Shown here: positions 29,878 to 39,550 of the stretch, one piece after another
Numbering within the stretch: the first letter of the stretch is position 1
Layout: each line of letters begins with the position of its first letter
Assembly: GCA_035293945.1 (NCBI GenBank)
Contig: DATGLV010000031.1
Span: 1 to 64,000, forward strand
Source of the DNA: VAZQ01 sp035293945
GTDB lineage: Bacteria; Pseudomonadota; Alphaproteobacteria; Rhizobiales; Xanthobacteraceae
Reading direction: 5' to 3'
DNA length: 64,000 nt
Notes under the pieces: generated by a model
The model's database searches: none
Told to the model about the DNA's origin: nothing
What the model saw: the letters and a program-made list of their open reading frames with translations, nothing else
Program-made: the position numbers and the translations under genes

Positions 29878-30855
29878 TCATTGCGGCTCAATCTTCGCTT
29901 CGCGGATCACCTTGCTCCAGAGCGCGGTTTCTTCAGCGAAGAATTTCGCGGTATCGGCTCGCGTGGTCGCGCCGGGCTCGAGCGAGAGCTGGCGCAGTCT
30001 CTTGGCGACGTCGGGATCGTCGAGCACCTCGACCGTGTCATGATTGATCCGCTCGGCGAGTGCCGCCGGGGTCGCCGGCGGCGCGACCAAAGCGAACCAA
30101 GTGATGGAGCGGAAGCCCGGGAGCCCGGCTTCGCCGAAGGTGGGTACCTCGGGCAGCGCCGGCGTGCGCACGGCATCTGCAACCGCCAGAATCTTGATCA
30201 TGCCGGCGCGGTAGAGGGGAACCGAAGTGGTCGGCGTATCGAAGAACAGGTCGACGTTGCCGGCCATCACATCGGCCAGCGCCGGCTGCGCGCCGCGGTA
30301 GGGCACATGCACCATTTTGATGCCGGCCAGGACCTCAAGCTGGCTCGCCGAGAGATGCGCGGTCGAGCCGACGCCTTGCGAGGCGTAGGACAGCCGGCCC
30401 GGGTTGGCCTTGGCGTAGGCGATCAGCTCTCCAAGAGAGCTCGCCGGAAACGCCTTGCGCACCACCAGGATGTTCGGAATCTTGGCAAGCAGCGTGATCG
30501 GGACAAATTCGCTCGGCCGATAGGCGAGGTCCCGATAGAGCAGATCGTTGAACGTGAGCGGTGCCGGCGGCGCCACCAGCAAGGTCGCACCATCGGGTGC
30601 GGCGCGCGCAACCATAGCGGCGCCCGTATTCATGGCGCCACCGGCCACATTCTCGACGATCACCGAATTCGCCCACACGCGCGCAAGCCGATCCGCCACG
30701 ATTCTCGCCACCGTGTCGGTAGTCGAGCCTGCCGCGGACGGCACCACGATCCGCACGGTGCGGGCCGGATAAGGGCTCTGAGCGCGGCTCTCCTCGGGTG
30801 CGAAAATGCTGATCGCGAGCGCGACCACGAAACCAACAAGCGCGTGCGTCCACAT
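29878..30855 (-). CDS. Bug/TctC-family solute-binding protein (orphan)
   Basis: This 325-residue periplasmic protein has a Sec leader (MWTHALVGFVVALAISIFA, cut near SRAQ) and the Bug signature (YPARTVRIVVPSAAGSTTDT, GATLLVAPPAPLTFN, VPYRGAQPALADVMAGNVD). Bug proteins bind carboxylates and other small acids, often without a cognate TctAB in the same locus. The ATG at 30855 is preceded by GAGAGG. It is divergent from the cupin gene at 30963. The ligand is unknown. Confidence 0.88.
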   Translation of the reverse strand: MWTHALVGFVVALAISIFAPEESRAQSPYPARTVRIVVPSAAGSTTDTVARIVADRLARVWANSVIVENVAGGAMNTGAAMVARAAPDGATLLVAPPAPLTFNDLLYRDLAYRPSEFVPITLLAKIPNILVVRKAFPASSLGELIAYAKANPGRLSYASQGVGSTAHLSASQLEVLAGIKMVHVPYRGAQPALADVMAGNVDLFFDTPTTSVPLYRAGMIKILAVADAVRTPALPEVPTFGEAGLPGFRSITWFALVAPPATPAALAERINHDTVEVLDDPDVAKRLRQLSLEPGATTRADTAKFFAEETALWSKVIREAKIEPQ

Positions 30856-30962
30856 GGCTGCCTCTCGATGGGACTTGCGACCTATCGTAGCCGGCGGCAC
30901 GGCATGCGCAAATCGCGGGTTGGCGCTAGGCTTCGGCAGGGAATGCAAGAAGGAGAAGAAAA

Positions 30963-31484
30963 ATGCCTTATGTTCTCGAGCAGTTTTGCGCCGATACGCG
31001 CGCCGCTCTCAAAGGCAAGCCGCTCAACGACGCGCTGCCGCAGATCGCCGAGGCGCTGTCACGGCTGCTGGCCAATCCGGCCTTCGTGGCTGAGACCTTC
31101 AATGACGACATGCCGCCCGGCAAGCGCGAGCTCTATCACGATCCCGAGCTCGATTTTTATGTGCTGGCGCACGTGCAGCAGGGCGGTAAGGTCGGCAAGC
31201 CGCACAGCCATGGCGATTCATGGGCGGTCTACGGCAACGCGCGCGCTTCGACCGACATGACGGAATGGCGTCGCACCAATCCGGAAAGCGACGATCACGT
31301 TGAGCTTGTTGCTGCAAGCAAATACAGTCTCACCCCGGGGCAGACGCGCGCCTATGGTCCCGGCGTGATGCATTCGACCGCGCATGCGCAGAAAGCCTGG
31401 GTGATCCGTGTCACCGGCACGGATCTCGACCACATGCCGCGCTATCAGTTCAGCAAGAAGGACAAGATTCTGGAGGGGGCGTGA
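30963..31484 (+). CDS. cupin-fold protein (cysteine-dioxygenase-like)
   Basis: This 173-residue protein has a mainly helical N-terminus and a single cupin barrel. Likely metal ligands are His81 and His83 (KPHSHGDSW) and His137 (GVMHSTAH). It resembles predicted metal-dependent enzymes near cysteine/thiol dioxygenases. It is cytoplasmic and starts after a strong AAGGAG. The substrate is unknown; the flanking binding-protein genes on the opposite strand suggest a catabolic role. Confidence 0.78.
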   Translation: MPYVLEQFCADTRAALKGKPLNDALPQIAEALSRLLANPAFVAETFNDDMPPGKRELYHDPELDFYVLAHVQQGGKVGKPHSHGDSWAVYGNARASTDMTEWRRTNPESDDHVELVAASKYSLTPGQTRAYGPGVMHSTAHAQKAWVIRVTGTDLDHMPRYQFSKKDKILEGA

Positions 31485-31494
31485 ACCTCGCCGC

Positions 31495-31588
31495 CGCTCC
31501 CCGCCGAAGGCGGAACCCAGTCATTTGAGGGCGTGATAAAATTTGCATTTTGCCAGTGACTGGGCTCCCGCTTTCGCGGGAACGAGCG
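31495..31588. repeat. palindromic intergenic repeat (CCCGCTTTCGCGGG family), copy 4
   Basis: Left arm CGCTCCCCGCCGAAGGCGGAACCCAGTCA and right arm TGACTGGGCTCCCGCTTTCGCGGGAACGAGCG are inverted around an AT-rich core. It lies between convergent genes. Confidence 0.8.
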
Positions 31589-31596
31589 GGTAGAGC

Positions 31597-32688
31597 TTAC
31601 TTCTTTTCCCCCGCTATCGCGTTGTAGCGCGCGATCACGTCCCTTGGGGTCGCGGCAGTCTCGTTCAGGAGCTTGAGGATCGCGCCGCCGTCGATCGGGC
31701 TCACGTCGATGCCGATCTTCTCTGCCTCGGCGGCAAAATCTGTGTCATGGCTCATCTTCATGAACGCTGTCTGCAGCGCCGCCGCGCGATCGGGGGGGAT
31801 GCCGGGCGGCGCCGCGAACGGCAGCGCCATGAAGAACGGCAGCTCGGCGAAACTGATGAGCTTGAGCGCCGTCGCATCGCTCGTGAGCTCGCGGCCGATC
31901 GGCACATCGGGGAAATCGGGGTGCCGACTGGTGCGGCCGAAAGCCATCAGCGGGCGGAAGGCGCCCTTGTTCCACAGATCGCGCTGGCCGCTCTTGATCG
32001 AGCTCAGGCCTACATATTGGCCGTCGAGCTCGCCGCTTTGCATCCCTAGGAACAGGCTCGCAGCCCCCGTATAGCCGCGGATCACGTTGACGTTGAGGCC
32101 AAGCACTTCCTTGGCGATGACCGCGAAGATGAAATTGCTGGAAGCCGAATTGTCGGAGCCGAGATTGATCGGCACGCCCGGTCTCTGCAGCTCGCCGATG
32201 CTCCTCACCCGGCCGTTGGCGTTGACCAACAGGAAATAGGCATCATTGGCATAGGAGGAGATGCTGCCAAGCCAGACGAACTTGGTCGAATCGAACTGCG
32301 CATTGGGATCGCCCTGGATCTGCAGTTGCGGCACCGCGCGCTCGAACTTGGCCAGCACCGTGCCGTCCTTTTCGGCATTGTTATAGAGCTTATTGGCGGT
32401 GATGAGCCCGCCGGCGCCGGGATTGTTCTGCACCACGACCGCCGGATTGCCCGGTATGAAGCGGCCGAGATATTTGGCGACCAGGCGAGCGGAGATGTCG
32501 TTGATACCGCCCGGCGCCGTGCCGACCAGCATGGTGATGCTGCGGCCCTTGTAAAACTGCTCCGCCGATTGTGCGCGCGCCGGTGACGATGCCGCCAAGC
32601 CCAGAGCCAGGCCGCAACTCGCGATCGCAATTGTCGCGCTCCAGGTGCGGCGGCTGAATGTCGGCTCGCTCATCGGATGACTTGTCAT
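31597..32688 (-). CDS. TctC-like solute-binding protein (YKGRSITMLVG subclass, orphan)
   Basis: This 363-residue periplasmic protein has a leader with RRTW and cleavage near PARAQS. It belongs to the subclass starting FYKGRSITMLVG and containing the block FIPGNPAVVVQNNPGAGG, distinct from classical Bug proteins and shared with the genes at 43428, 57414 and 62762 in this window. Ligands of this subclass are unknown to me. The ATG at 32688 has GAGGAGAG upstream. Confidence 0.86.
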   Translation of the reverse strand: MTSHPMSEPTFSRRTWSATIAIASCGLALGLAASSPARAQSAEQFYKGRSITMLVGTAPGGINDISARLVAKYLGRFIPGNPAVVVQNNPGAGGLITANKLYNNAEKDGTVLAKFERAVPQLQIQGDPNAQFDSTKFVWLGSISSYANDAYFLLVNANGRVRSIGELQRPGVPINLGSDNSASSNFIFAVIAKEVLGLNVNVIRGYTGAASLFLGMQSGELDGQYVGLSSIKSGQRDLWNKGAFRPLMAFGRTSRHPDFPDVPIGRELTSDATALKLISFAELPFFMALPFAAPPGIPPDRAAALQTAFMKMSHDTDFAAEAEKIGIDVSPIDGGAILKLLNETAATPRDVIARYNAIAGEKK

Positions 32689-32927
32689 TGTTCTCTCCTC
32701 CTCGCGGCGGATCGCCTCCTCGGGATGAAACCTACCGGTGTTCCCGCGGAGCATCTTACCGCGCTCAATTCCGAATCCAGATTGTCCACAGGTGTCGCCC
32801 GGCACTCAGGCGCAGCTTTTACAAATCTGACATGGCCACGATCAATGGCCGACACATTCGCTCCTTACGATCGCCCGCGCCTTCGTCCGGCGTCCATTCG
32901 CACGACTCAGCAATTTGGGGGAATCTC

Positions 32928-34946
32928 ATGAAGCTCAGGCAGCTCAACAAGCGTTTGCGCGATCAAGCCGTGGTAACGGCTGCGATCCTGTCGCTGGTCG
33001 GCGCCGGCGCGGCGCGCGCAGACGGTAGCGACGATCTCTTCGGGTCGGGCGTCAATGATCAGCGGACCACGAGCCCGATCAAGCACGTGATCGTAATCAT
33101 TGGTGAAAATCGCACTTTCGATCATGTCTTCGCCACCTACGTGCCGCCGCGGGACCAGACGGTCGATAATCTTCTGTCCCGGGGCATCGTCAACAAGGAT
33201 GGAACGCCGGGCCCGAATTACCTCGACGCGGCGCAAAACTCGGCAATGGACACCGATGTCTACCGGATCAATCCCGGATACAAGATGCCCTACACCAGCA
33301 GCACGCTGCAGACGCCGGGCACTTCTTACGCGCCGCAAGCCTGTTACACTGACGTCAATACCGCCGCGCTCGACGGGCCGGGATGCATGGCCAGCCTGAC
33401 ACTGGCCGAGCAAGCAGACTATGGCCTGCGGCCGCAGGATCTGTCCCTGCTGACGACCGGCGCCACCGGTTTGCCGGGCAGCTCGCCCGATACGCGAATC
33501 CAGAATGCCACCAGCCTTCCCCCCGGTCCCTATCCGCTAGTGACGCAGCAGGGCGCCAGCCTCTATAATACCTATGGCGGCAGCCCGGTTCATCGCTTCT
33601 ATCAGATGTGGCAGCAGCTGGACTGCGACGCCGCCAACGGCACGCGTCGGAACCCAAGCGGCTGCCAAGCCGATCTCTTCGCCTGGGTCGAGCAGACCGT
33701 GTCGTCGGGTGCCAACGGCGGCCCGCCGAAGCCGCTCAAGGAAGGCGACATCGCTCTCGGCTTCTATAATGTCGCCAACGGCGACGCGCCCTACCTGACG
33801 GAGCTGGCGCGCAAGTACACCCTGAACGACAACTACCATCAGGCAGTGATGGGTGGAACCTATGCAAATCACATGATGATCGGCTATGCCGACGCGCTCT
33901 ACTACGCCGACCGCAAAGGCGATCCGGCGGTTCCCAACCATGTGTTGATTCCGGGCTCGAATCCACCCGCCTATGTCAACGAGATCGAGGACCCTGATCC
34001 GCAGGTCGGCACCAACAACTGGTACAAGCAGGACGGTTATAGCGGCGGCAGCTACACGAATTGCTCCAACACTCACCAACCGGGCGTGGCTTCGATTATC
34101 AATTATCTCAATGCACTCGAGGTGCCGCCCAACTGCGCGCCCGGCACCTACTATCTGCTCAACAACTATGTTCCGGCCTTCATCGGCAGCGGTGCTACGG
34201 ACCCCATCAACAACGGCCCCTTCACTCTGCCGCCGGTGATCAAACAACGTCATATCGGCGATGAGCTGACCAAGAACCAGGTTTCCTGGGCGTATTTCGG
34301 CGAGCGTTGGAACGAATTTCAGACCGCGCCGGGTCTGGGCGCCAACTTCGGATGGCTCGACCCGATTGCCTACCTTTATTGCAATATCTGCAATCCGTTC
34401 CTCTACTCGGCCTCGGTCATGACTGACCCGCTGGCACGTCAGCAGCATCTCAAGGACACGACGGATCTGTACGACGCCATTGCGGCCGGAAACTTGCCTG
34501 CCGTCTCATTTGTGAAGCCGAGCACCTTTAATGACGGCCATCCCGCGTCCTCGAAGCTCAGTCTGTTCGAGTCGTTCACGCACCGCATTATCGATCAGGT
34601 GCGGTCCAACCCGGATCTCTGGAATTCGACTGCGATCCTGGTCACCGTCGATGAGGGCGGCGGATACTATGATTCGGGCTACGTCCAGCCAGTCGACTTC
34701 TTCGGTGACGGGACGCGCATCCCGCTCCTCGTCGTGTCGAAATACTCGGAAGGTGGGCGCGTATCACATGAATATTCCGACCACGCGTCGATCCCGAAAT
34801 TCATTGAAAGGAACTGGAAGCTTTCCAAGCTTTCGCCGCGCAGCCGCGACAACCTGCCGAACCCGGTAACCGCAGCGGACAATCCCTATGTTCCGCTGAA
34901 CAGCCCGGCGATCGGCGATCTTTTCGGGAATTTCAGCTTCCCGTGA
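32928..34946 (+). CDS. secreted phosphoesterase (phospholipase C / acid phosphatase family)
   Basis: This 672-residue protein has a Sec leader ending near ARA31 and the phosphoesterase (PF04185) fold. The metal-site motif is IIGENRTFDHVF (Glu60, Asn61), with later motifs GGTYANHMM, VTVDEGGGYYDSG and YSDHASIPKFIE. It hydrolyses phosphate esters in the periplasm or outside the cell: phospholipase C or AcpA-like acid phosphatase, not distinguishable here. Several Cys pairs in the insert region (about 110-200) suggest disulfides. The ATG at 32928 follows GGGGGA; the open frame upstream to 32658 is not family sequence. Confidence 0.9.
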   Translation: MKLRQLNKRLRDQAVVTAAILSLVGAGAARADGSDDLFGSGVNDQRTTSPIKHVIVIIGENRTFDHVFATYVPPRDQTVDNLLSRGIVNKDGTPGPNYLDAAQNSAMDTDVYRINPGYKMPYTSSTLQTPGTSYAPQACYTDVNTAALDGPGCMASLTLAEQADYGLRPQDLSLLTTGATGLPGSSPDTRIQNATSLPPGPYPLVTQQGASLYNTYGGSPVHRFYQMWQQLDCDAANGTRRNPSGCQADLFAWVEQTVSSGANGGPPKPLKEGDIALGFYNVANGDAPYLTELARKYTLNDNYHQAVMGGTYANHMMIGYADALYYADRKGDPAVPNHVLIPGSNPPAYVNEIEDPDPQVGTNNWYKQDGYSGGSYTNCSNTHQPGVASIINYLNALEVPPNCAPGTYYLLNNYVPAFIGSGATDPINNGPFTLPPVIKQRHIGDELTKNQVSWAYFGERWNEFQTAPGLGANFGWLDPIAYLYCNICNPFLYSASVMTDPLARQQHLKDTTDLYDAIAAGNLPAVSFVKPSTFNDGHPASSKLSLFESFTHRIIDQVRSNPDLWNSTAILVTVDEGGGYYDSGYVQPVDFFGDGTRIPLLVVSKYSEGGRVSHEYSDHASIPKFIERNWKLSKLSPRSRDNLPNPVTAADNPYVPLNSPAIGDLFGNFSFP

Positions 34947-35053
34947 TCACAACTTGAGTCTTCGGCTGGACGAAGCATCGCCTACGCCGCGTCGGCGTAA
35001 CCTACTCGCAGGGGAGGCCGGATGGCTGTCCGGCCCCGCAGTTGGGGATCGCC

Positions 35054-36616
35054 GTGCCCACTACATCGCCGGCGCATGACCGGGCGGCGCTGGATAGTGC
35101 CCGCCGGGCGTTCTCTGGCGGCGATCTCGCGACCGCGGAGCTGATTTGCAAGGATGTCCTCGCGCACGCGCCGGCCAATGGCGGTGCCTGGACGCTGCTC
35201 ACCGAGACGGCGCTGCAGCGGGGCCGCCTGGACGCCGCCATCGTGTCTGCCAATCGGGCCGTGGCGCTTTGTCCACGCGATCCCGTTGCGCATGTCCTGC
35301 AGGCGAAGTGCCTGCTGCAATCGGGGGAGGCGCAGGCGGCCTTGGCGGCCGCAGAAGCCGCCGCCAGGGTCGTCGGCACTGCGCCGGCTGCGCTCGATGC
35401 CCTTGGGGCGATCTTCGGCCAGCTGGGCCTGCACGATCGCGCAGAGGAGTTGTTTCAGCGCGCCGTCACAGCCCGTCCCGATGTCCCGCAATATGTCTTC
35501 AATCTCGCCGCTACCGAGCGGATGACAGGCCGGCTGGCGGCGGCTGAAGCGCACTGCGATGCCGCGGTGGCGCTCGATCCCGCATACGGTCTCGCCCACT
35601 ACCTGCGCGCCGACCTGCGTATCCAGAGCCGTGATCGCAACCACATTGCCGAGATGGAGCAGCTGATCTCGGGAGGGAAGCTTTCCGGCGACGGCGAGAT
35701 TCTCGTGCGGTTTGCATTGGGTAAGGAATACGAGGATCTGGACGAGCACGCGCATGCCTTCGCGCATGTCTCGGCGGCCTGCGCGCTGCAGCGACGGATC
35801 ATCGACTATGACGGTCGTGCAGAAATTGCCCAGATCGACCGGATCATCCGCTCGCAGACGCCCGCCTGGCGCGCCGCTTGCCCGCCGGGCTTCGCCGGCC
35901 CTGAGCCGGTCTTTGTGGTCGGTCTGCCGCGCACCGGAACCACGCTGGTGGAGCGGATCATCGCCAGCCACAGCGCCATGGTCTCGATTGGGGAGACGAA
36001 CGCATTCGCGGCGGAGTTCCGCCGCACCATGCGGGGTGGTGCCAAGACACTCGACCTCGCCGAGATGGGCCGCCGCTACATCGATGCGGCGACCGCAATG
36101 CGAATTCCGCCCGGGCGCCGCTTTGTCGACAAGACCCTGGCAAATTATCTCTATTGCGGAATCATCCATGCGGCTTTGCCGCGTGCCAAGATCATCTTGA
36201 TCCGCCGGCACCCGCTCGATGCGTGCTGGGCCATCTACAAATCCCGCTTCCAGCGGACCTTCTTGTTCTCCTATGACCAGCGGGAGCTCGCCGACTATTA
36301 TCTGGCTTTTCGCCGCTTGGCGCAGCATTGGCGGGCGACGCTTCCCCCGCACGCATATTTCGAAATTGGCTACGAGGACATCGTGGCCGATCAGGCCGGG
36401 ATAAGCCGCCGCTTGATTGAATTCATCGGGCTGCCCTGGGAGGAGGAGGTCTTAATGTTTCACGAAAGTGCAGCGCCGTCGGCAACCGCGAGCGCGGTGC
36501 AGGTCCGGCGGCCTATCTATTCCTCATCGGTTGGAAAATGGCGGCATCATGCGGAACGACTCAAGCCGCTGCGCGCGCGCCTTGCGCAGGAGATTTCCAC
36601 CGCTGAACTGCTGTGA
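35054..36616 (+). CDS. TPR-repeat sulfotransferase
   Basis: This protein of about 520 residues has an N-terminal array of TPR-like helical pairs (about residues 8-200) followed by a sulfotransferase domain. The PAPS 5'-phosphate loop is VVGLPRTGTTLVERII (near residue 288) and the 3'-phosphate site is RRHPLDACWAIYKSRF (near 383). It transfers sulfate from PAPS to an unknown acceptor, possibly a peptide or polysaccharide. The start is uncertain: GTG 35054 has GGGGA upstream; a TTG at 35042 is also in frame. There is no leader. Confidence 0.87.
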   Translation: MPTTSPAHDRAALDSARRAFSGGDLATAELICKDVLAHAPANGGAWTLLTETALQRGRLDAAIVSANRAVALCPRDPVAHVLQAKCLLQSGEAQAALAAAEAAARVVGTAPAALDALGAIFGQLGLHDRAEELFQRAVTARPDVPQYVFNLAATERMTGRLAAAEAHCDAAVALDPAYGLAHYLRADLRIQSRDRNHIAEMEQLISGGKLSGDGEILVRFALGKEYEDLDEHAHAFAHVSAACALQRRIIDYDGRAEIAQIDRIIRSQTPAWRAACPPGFAGPEPVFVVGLPRTGTTLVERIIASHSAMVSIGETNAFAAEFRRTMRGGAKTLDLAEMGRRYIDAATAMRIPPGRRFVDKTLANYLYCGIIHAALPRAKIILIRRHPLDACWAIYKSRFQRTFLFSYDQRELADYYLAFRRLAQHWRATLPPHAYFEIGYEDIVADQAGISRRLIEFIGLPWEEEVLMFHESAAPSATASAVQVRRPIYSSSVGKWRHHAERLKPLRARLAQEISTAELL

Positions 36617-36811
36617 CAGACGAGCCTGCGGCCCTCGATCCGCATGATTTTTCTTCGAATCAATCCAGGGGGGCCAAATCAGGTGGCTCTCAATCAGAAC
36701 GCGGCGCGAAGAGTGCCAAACGCCTTTGACGACATACACCCTGCTTCGCGCTCCGCGATCAACTGCGGATTTCAGGTCGTGCTCCGGCGCAGAAAGCCCT
36801 GTTGCGCCGGA

Positions 36812-37927
36812 TCAAGGCGCTTGCCGGCCCTGTGGGTCGGCGCTGGCGAGAACATGCGCTTCGCCCCGAACGGCGATCCGCACATGCGAGCCCACGGACG
36901 GCGAATTGAAGCTTGGGCTTCTGATCAGCAGCGGGTCGCTCGCTGCCGTGGATTCGTCTGCTGCGCCGGCACCTCGCAGCACGACCGCTATGGTGCACGC
37001 GGCACCCGCGAACTCGACCTGGGTGACGAGGCCAAAACATGGGGAAGCATCGGACCCGCCCTGCAGAGCAACGCCCGGAGCCGGCTCCAAGCTCACCTGC
37101 TCGGGACGCAGCATGATCTCGGCTGCGCCGCGGCGAGCCCCGGTCGCTGCCGCAACACGGCCGAGCCTGCAGCGGGCCCATCCATCCTCCAGCTCGGCCG
37201 ACAAAATTAAAGCATCGCCCAGGAACGTGGCTGTGTCCCGGTCGACAGGCTTTGAATAGAGGTCGCGCGGCGAGCCCACCTGTACCAACCGGCCGCCGCG
37301 CAATACGGCAAGCTGATCCGCGAAAGAGAGCGCCTCGGCCTGATCATGGGTCACCAGGATGGTCGTCATCCCCGCAGCCCGCAGGATGCGGCCCACGGCA
37401 CGCCGCATGCTCTCACGCAGCGCGGTGTCGAGTGCCGAGAAAGGCTCGTCGAGCAACATGAGCCTGGGTCGGCGGGCCAGCGCGCGGGCGAGTGCAACCC
37501 GCTGCTGCTGGCCACCGGAAAGCTCGTGCGGCCGCCGCCTGGCCATCGTGGCGTTGAGCTCGACCAACTCCATCAGGTCTCGGATTCGCTGGTCGCGCTT
37601 CGGCTCGCGGCGGTCGAGCCCGAAGCCGATGTTTTCCGCAACGTTCAGGTGCGGGAACAAGGCACCCTCTTGGGCGACAAACCCGATGGACCTCCGGTGA
37701 GCCGGCACGATATCGCGGCTCTCAGCGAGCATCTGCCCGTCGAGCATGACGCGGCCTTCGTCCGGCACCTCAAAGCCGGCAAGAATGCGCAGAAGCGTGG
37801 TCTTGCCCGAGGCCGAAGGCCCGACAACCGCGGTGCGGCTGCCGACCTCAACGGAAAGGTCAATGTCCTTCAGCGCTGTGACCGGGCCATATCGTTTGCT
37901 GACGCGTTCCACGCTGAGGAAGGTCAT
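36812..37927 (-). CDS. fbpC: iron(III)-type ABC transporter ATP-binding protein
   Basis: This 371-residue ATPase has Walker A GPSASGKTT (36-44), LSGGQ (136-140), Walker B LMLLDEP (157-162), and a C-terminal TOBE-like domain (about 270-371; EIMLRPEQVSL). Sequence and operon match FbpC/AfuC-type ferric iron importers. The start overlaps the permease stop by four bases. It is the last gene of a three-gene operon (binding protein, permease, ATPase) on the minus strand. Confidence 0.92.
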   Translation of the reverse strand: MTFLSVERVSKRYGPVTALKDIDLSVEVGSRTAVVGPSASGKTTLLRILAGFEVPDEGRVMLDGQMLAESRDIVPAHRRSIGFVAQEGALFPHLNVAENIGFGLDRREPKRDQRIRDLMELVELNATMARRRPHELSGGQQQRVALARALARRPRLMLLDEPFSALDTALRESMRRAVGRILRAAGMTTILVTHDQAEALSFADQLAVLRGGRLVQVGSPRDLYSKPVDRDTATFLGDALILSAELEDGWARCRLGRVAAATGARRGAAEIMLRPEQVSLEPAPGVALQGGSDASPCFGLVTQVEFAGAACTIAVVLRGAGAADESTAASDPLLIRSPSFNSPSVGSHVRIAVRGEAHVLASADPQGRQAP

Positions 37928-39453
37928 CGCCCTGCCACCAGCTTGGATTGCATATAAAGGAGCACGGTCAGCGGCAGGGACAGCAGCACCATCAGCGTGG
38001 CGTAAGGTGCCGCTGCCACATAGTCGATCTCGCTGGTGAGAGCCCAAAACTGGGTCGCAAGCGTGCGGGTGCCGTTAGGAGCCAGCAACAAGGTGGCGGT
38101 CAGCTCGGTTGTGACACCGAGCGCCACCAGCGCCGCGCTGGCGGCGGCCCCGGGGGCGGCCAGCCGCAGGGTGACGTGCAGCACCGCCTGCAACGGTGTC
38201 CGGCCCAGCGCCATGGCGGCCCATTCCAGCTCGAGCGGCGCCTGCGCGAAGCTGGCGCGCAAGCCGATCAGCGCTCGGGGTATGAACAGGAGCAGATAGG
38301 CCAGAATCAGGGTCGCCATCGTCTGGTACAGCGGCAGAGCGATTCTGACCGTGACAGTGACGAGCGCGAGCGCGATCACAACGCCGGGGATGGAGCCGAC
38401 GTAATAGTGGCAGGTCTCAAGAATCCGTTGCAAGCGACCCGGCCTGCGGACCGTCAGCCAAGCCATCGGGATCACCGCCAGCGTGGTGAGGAGCGCACCG
38501 GCAATCGCGAAAATCAGCGTTTCGGCGAGGGCGCTGCCAAGTTGCGCCGAATGCCAGGCCCCGAGGCCTCCGATCGCCAACCAGCGGCCGAGCGTGATCA
38601 GCGGTACGCCGAGTGCCATGGCGGCACTCAGGCCTGGAATCAGCAGGCATGGCCCGGTGAGCCGGCCAAGTCGATAGCGGACCGCCATGCGAGCAGCCCC
38701 GGAGCCCACGCGCGCGTAGCGCCGATTGCCGCGCGCAGCCGCCTCGAGCGCCAGCAGCAACAGGCAGCAGGCGACCAGGACGGCCGCCATCATGTTGGCG
38801 GCAGGTCCGTTGTAGGCAGACTGGAATTGATCCACGATCGCAGTTGAAAAAGTGTCGAACCGGATCATCACATAGAGACCGTATTCGGCGAGGATATGCA
38901 GGCCGATGAGCAGCGCGCCGGCACAAATAGCGAGCCGAAGTTGCGGAAGGACGACGCCGAAGAAGACTCTCGCGGGCGCGTGGCCAAGCGATGATGCGAC
39001 ATCCTCGAGTGCAGGGTCGAGGCGCCGTAGTTGCGCGGCAATCGGCAGGTAGAGAAATGGAGAATAAGCCAGAACCGAGATCAGCGTGCCGCCCAGCAAA
39101 CCGTGCAATCCGGGTAGCAGGCTGACCCAGGCGTAGCTGTGCACGAAGGCGGGAACCGCCAGCGGCGCGACCGCAAGCCAGGCCCATATACGTGCCCCCG
39201 GCAAGTCGGTCCGTTCAGTTAACCAGGCGACCACGAGCCCCAACAGGACGGCGAGCGGAATCGTACAGGCTTCGAGCAAGGCGACATTGATCAGCAACTC
39301 GCCGACTCGCGGGCGGACGACGAGCGCATAGGCGGTCTGCCAGCCGGTCTCAATCGTGATCCAGACGATGAAGCCCAGGGGAAGCAAGGCCAACGCGGAA
39401 ACGAGGACTGCCCCAACCGCCATAGCGCCCGGCAGCCGGCCGCCCATTTTCAC
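37924..39453 (-). CDS. fbpB: iron(III)-type ABC transporter permease (fused double permease)
   Basis: This protein of about 509 residues contains two binding-protein-dependent permease modules with about 12 helices in all, as in FbpB/SfuB. EAA-like loops are visible (ALEDVASSLGHAPARVF and LELEWAAMALGRTPLQAVL). I prefer GTG 39453 because GGAAGGAC sits eight bases before it; ATG 39447 or TTG 39537 are alternatives. It lies between the binding-protein and ATPase genes of the same operon. Confidence 0.9.
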   Translation of the reverse strand: MKMGGRLPGAMAVGAVLVSALALLPLGFIVWITIETGWQTAYALVVRPRVGELLINVALLEACTIPLAVLLGLVVAWLTERTDLPGARIWAWLAVAPLAVPAFVHSYAWVSLLPGLHGLLGGTLISVLAYSPFLYLPIAAQLRRLDPALEDVASSLGHAPARVFFGVVLPQLRLAICAGALLIGLHILAEYGLYVMIRFDTFSTAIVDQFQSAYNGPAANMMAAVLVACCLLLLALEAAARGNRRYARVGSGAARMAVRYRLGRLTGPCLLIPGLSAAMALGVPLITLGRWLAIGGLGAWHSAQLGSALAETLIFAIAGALLTTLAVIPMAWLTVRRPGRLQRILETCHYYVGSIPGVVIALALVTVTVRIALPLYQTMATLILAYLLLFIPRALIGLRASFAQAPLELEWAAMALGRTPLQAVLHVTLRLAAPGAAASAALVALGVTTELTATLLLAPNGTRTLATQFWALTSEIDYVAAAPYATLMVLLSLPLTVLLYMQSKLVAGR

Positions 39454-39550
39454 GCTGTTGTCCTTCCTGGCTCTGAGCCCATCTTTGCCTGATAGGAAGA
39501 ATTGCTGCCCTGGCGCTCGAGACCCGCTTATGGGCAACTGATTATTTGTT

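Noticed and set aside
23737..31588. Possible CRISPR array from recurring GCGAAAGCGGG text
   Set aside because: Copies are kilobases apart, palindromic and between genes; there is no regular spacer and no cas gene.
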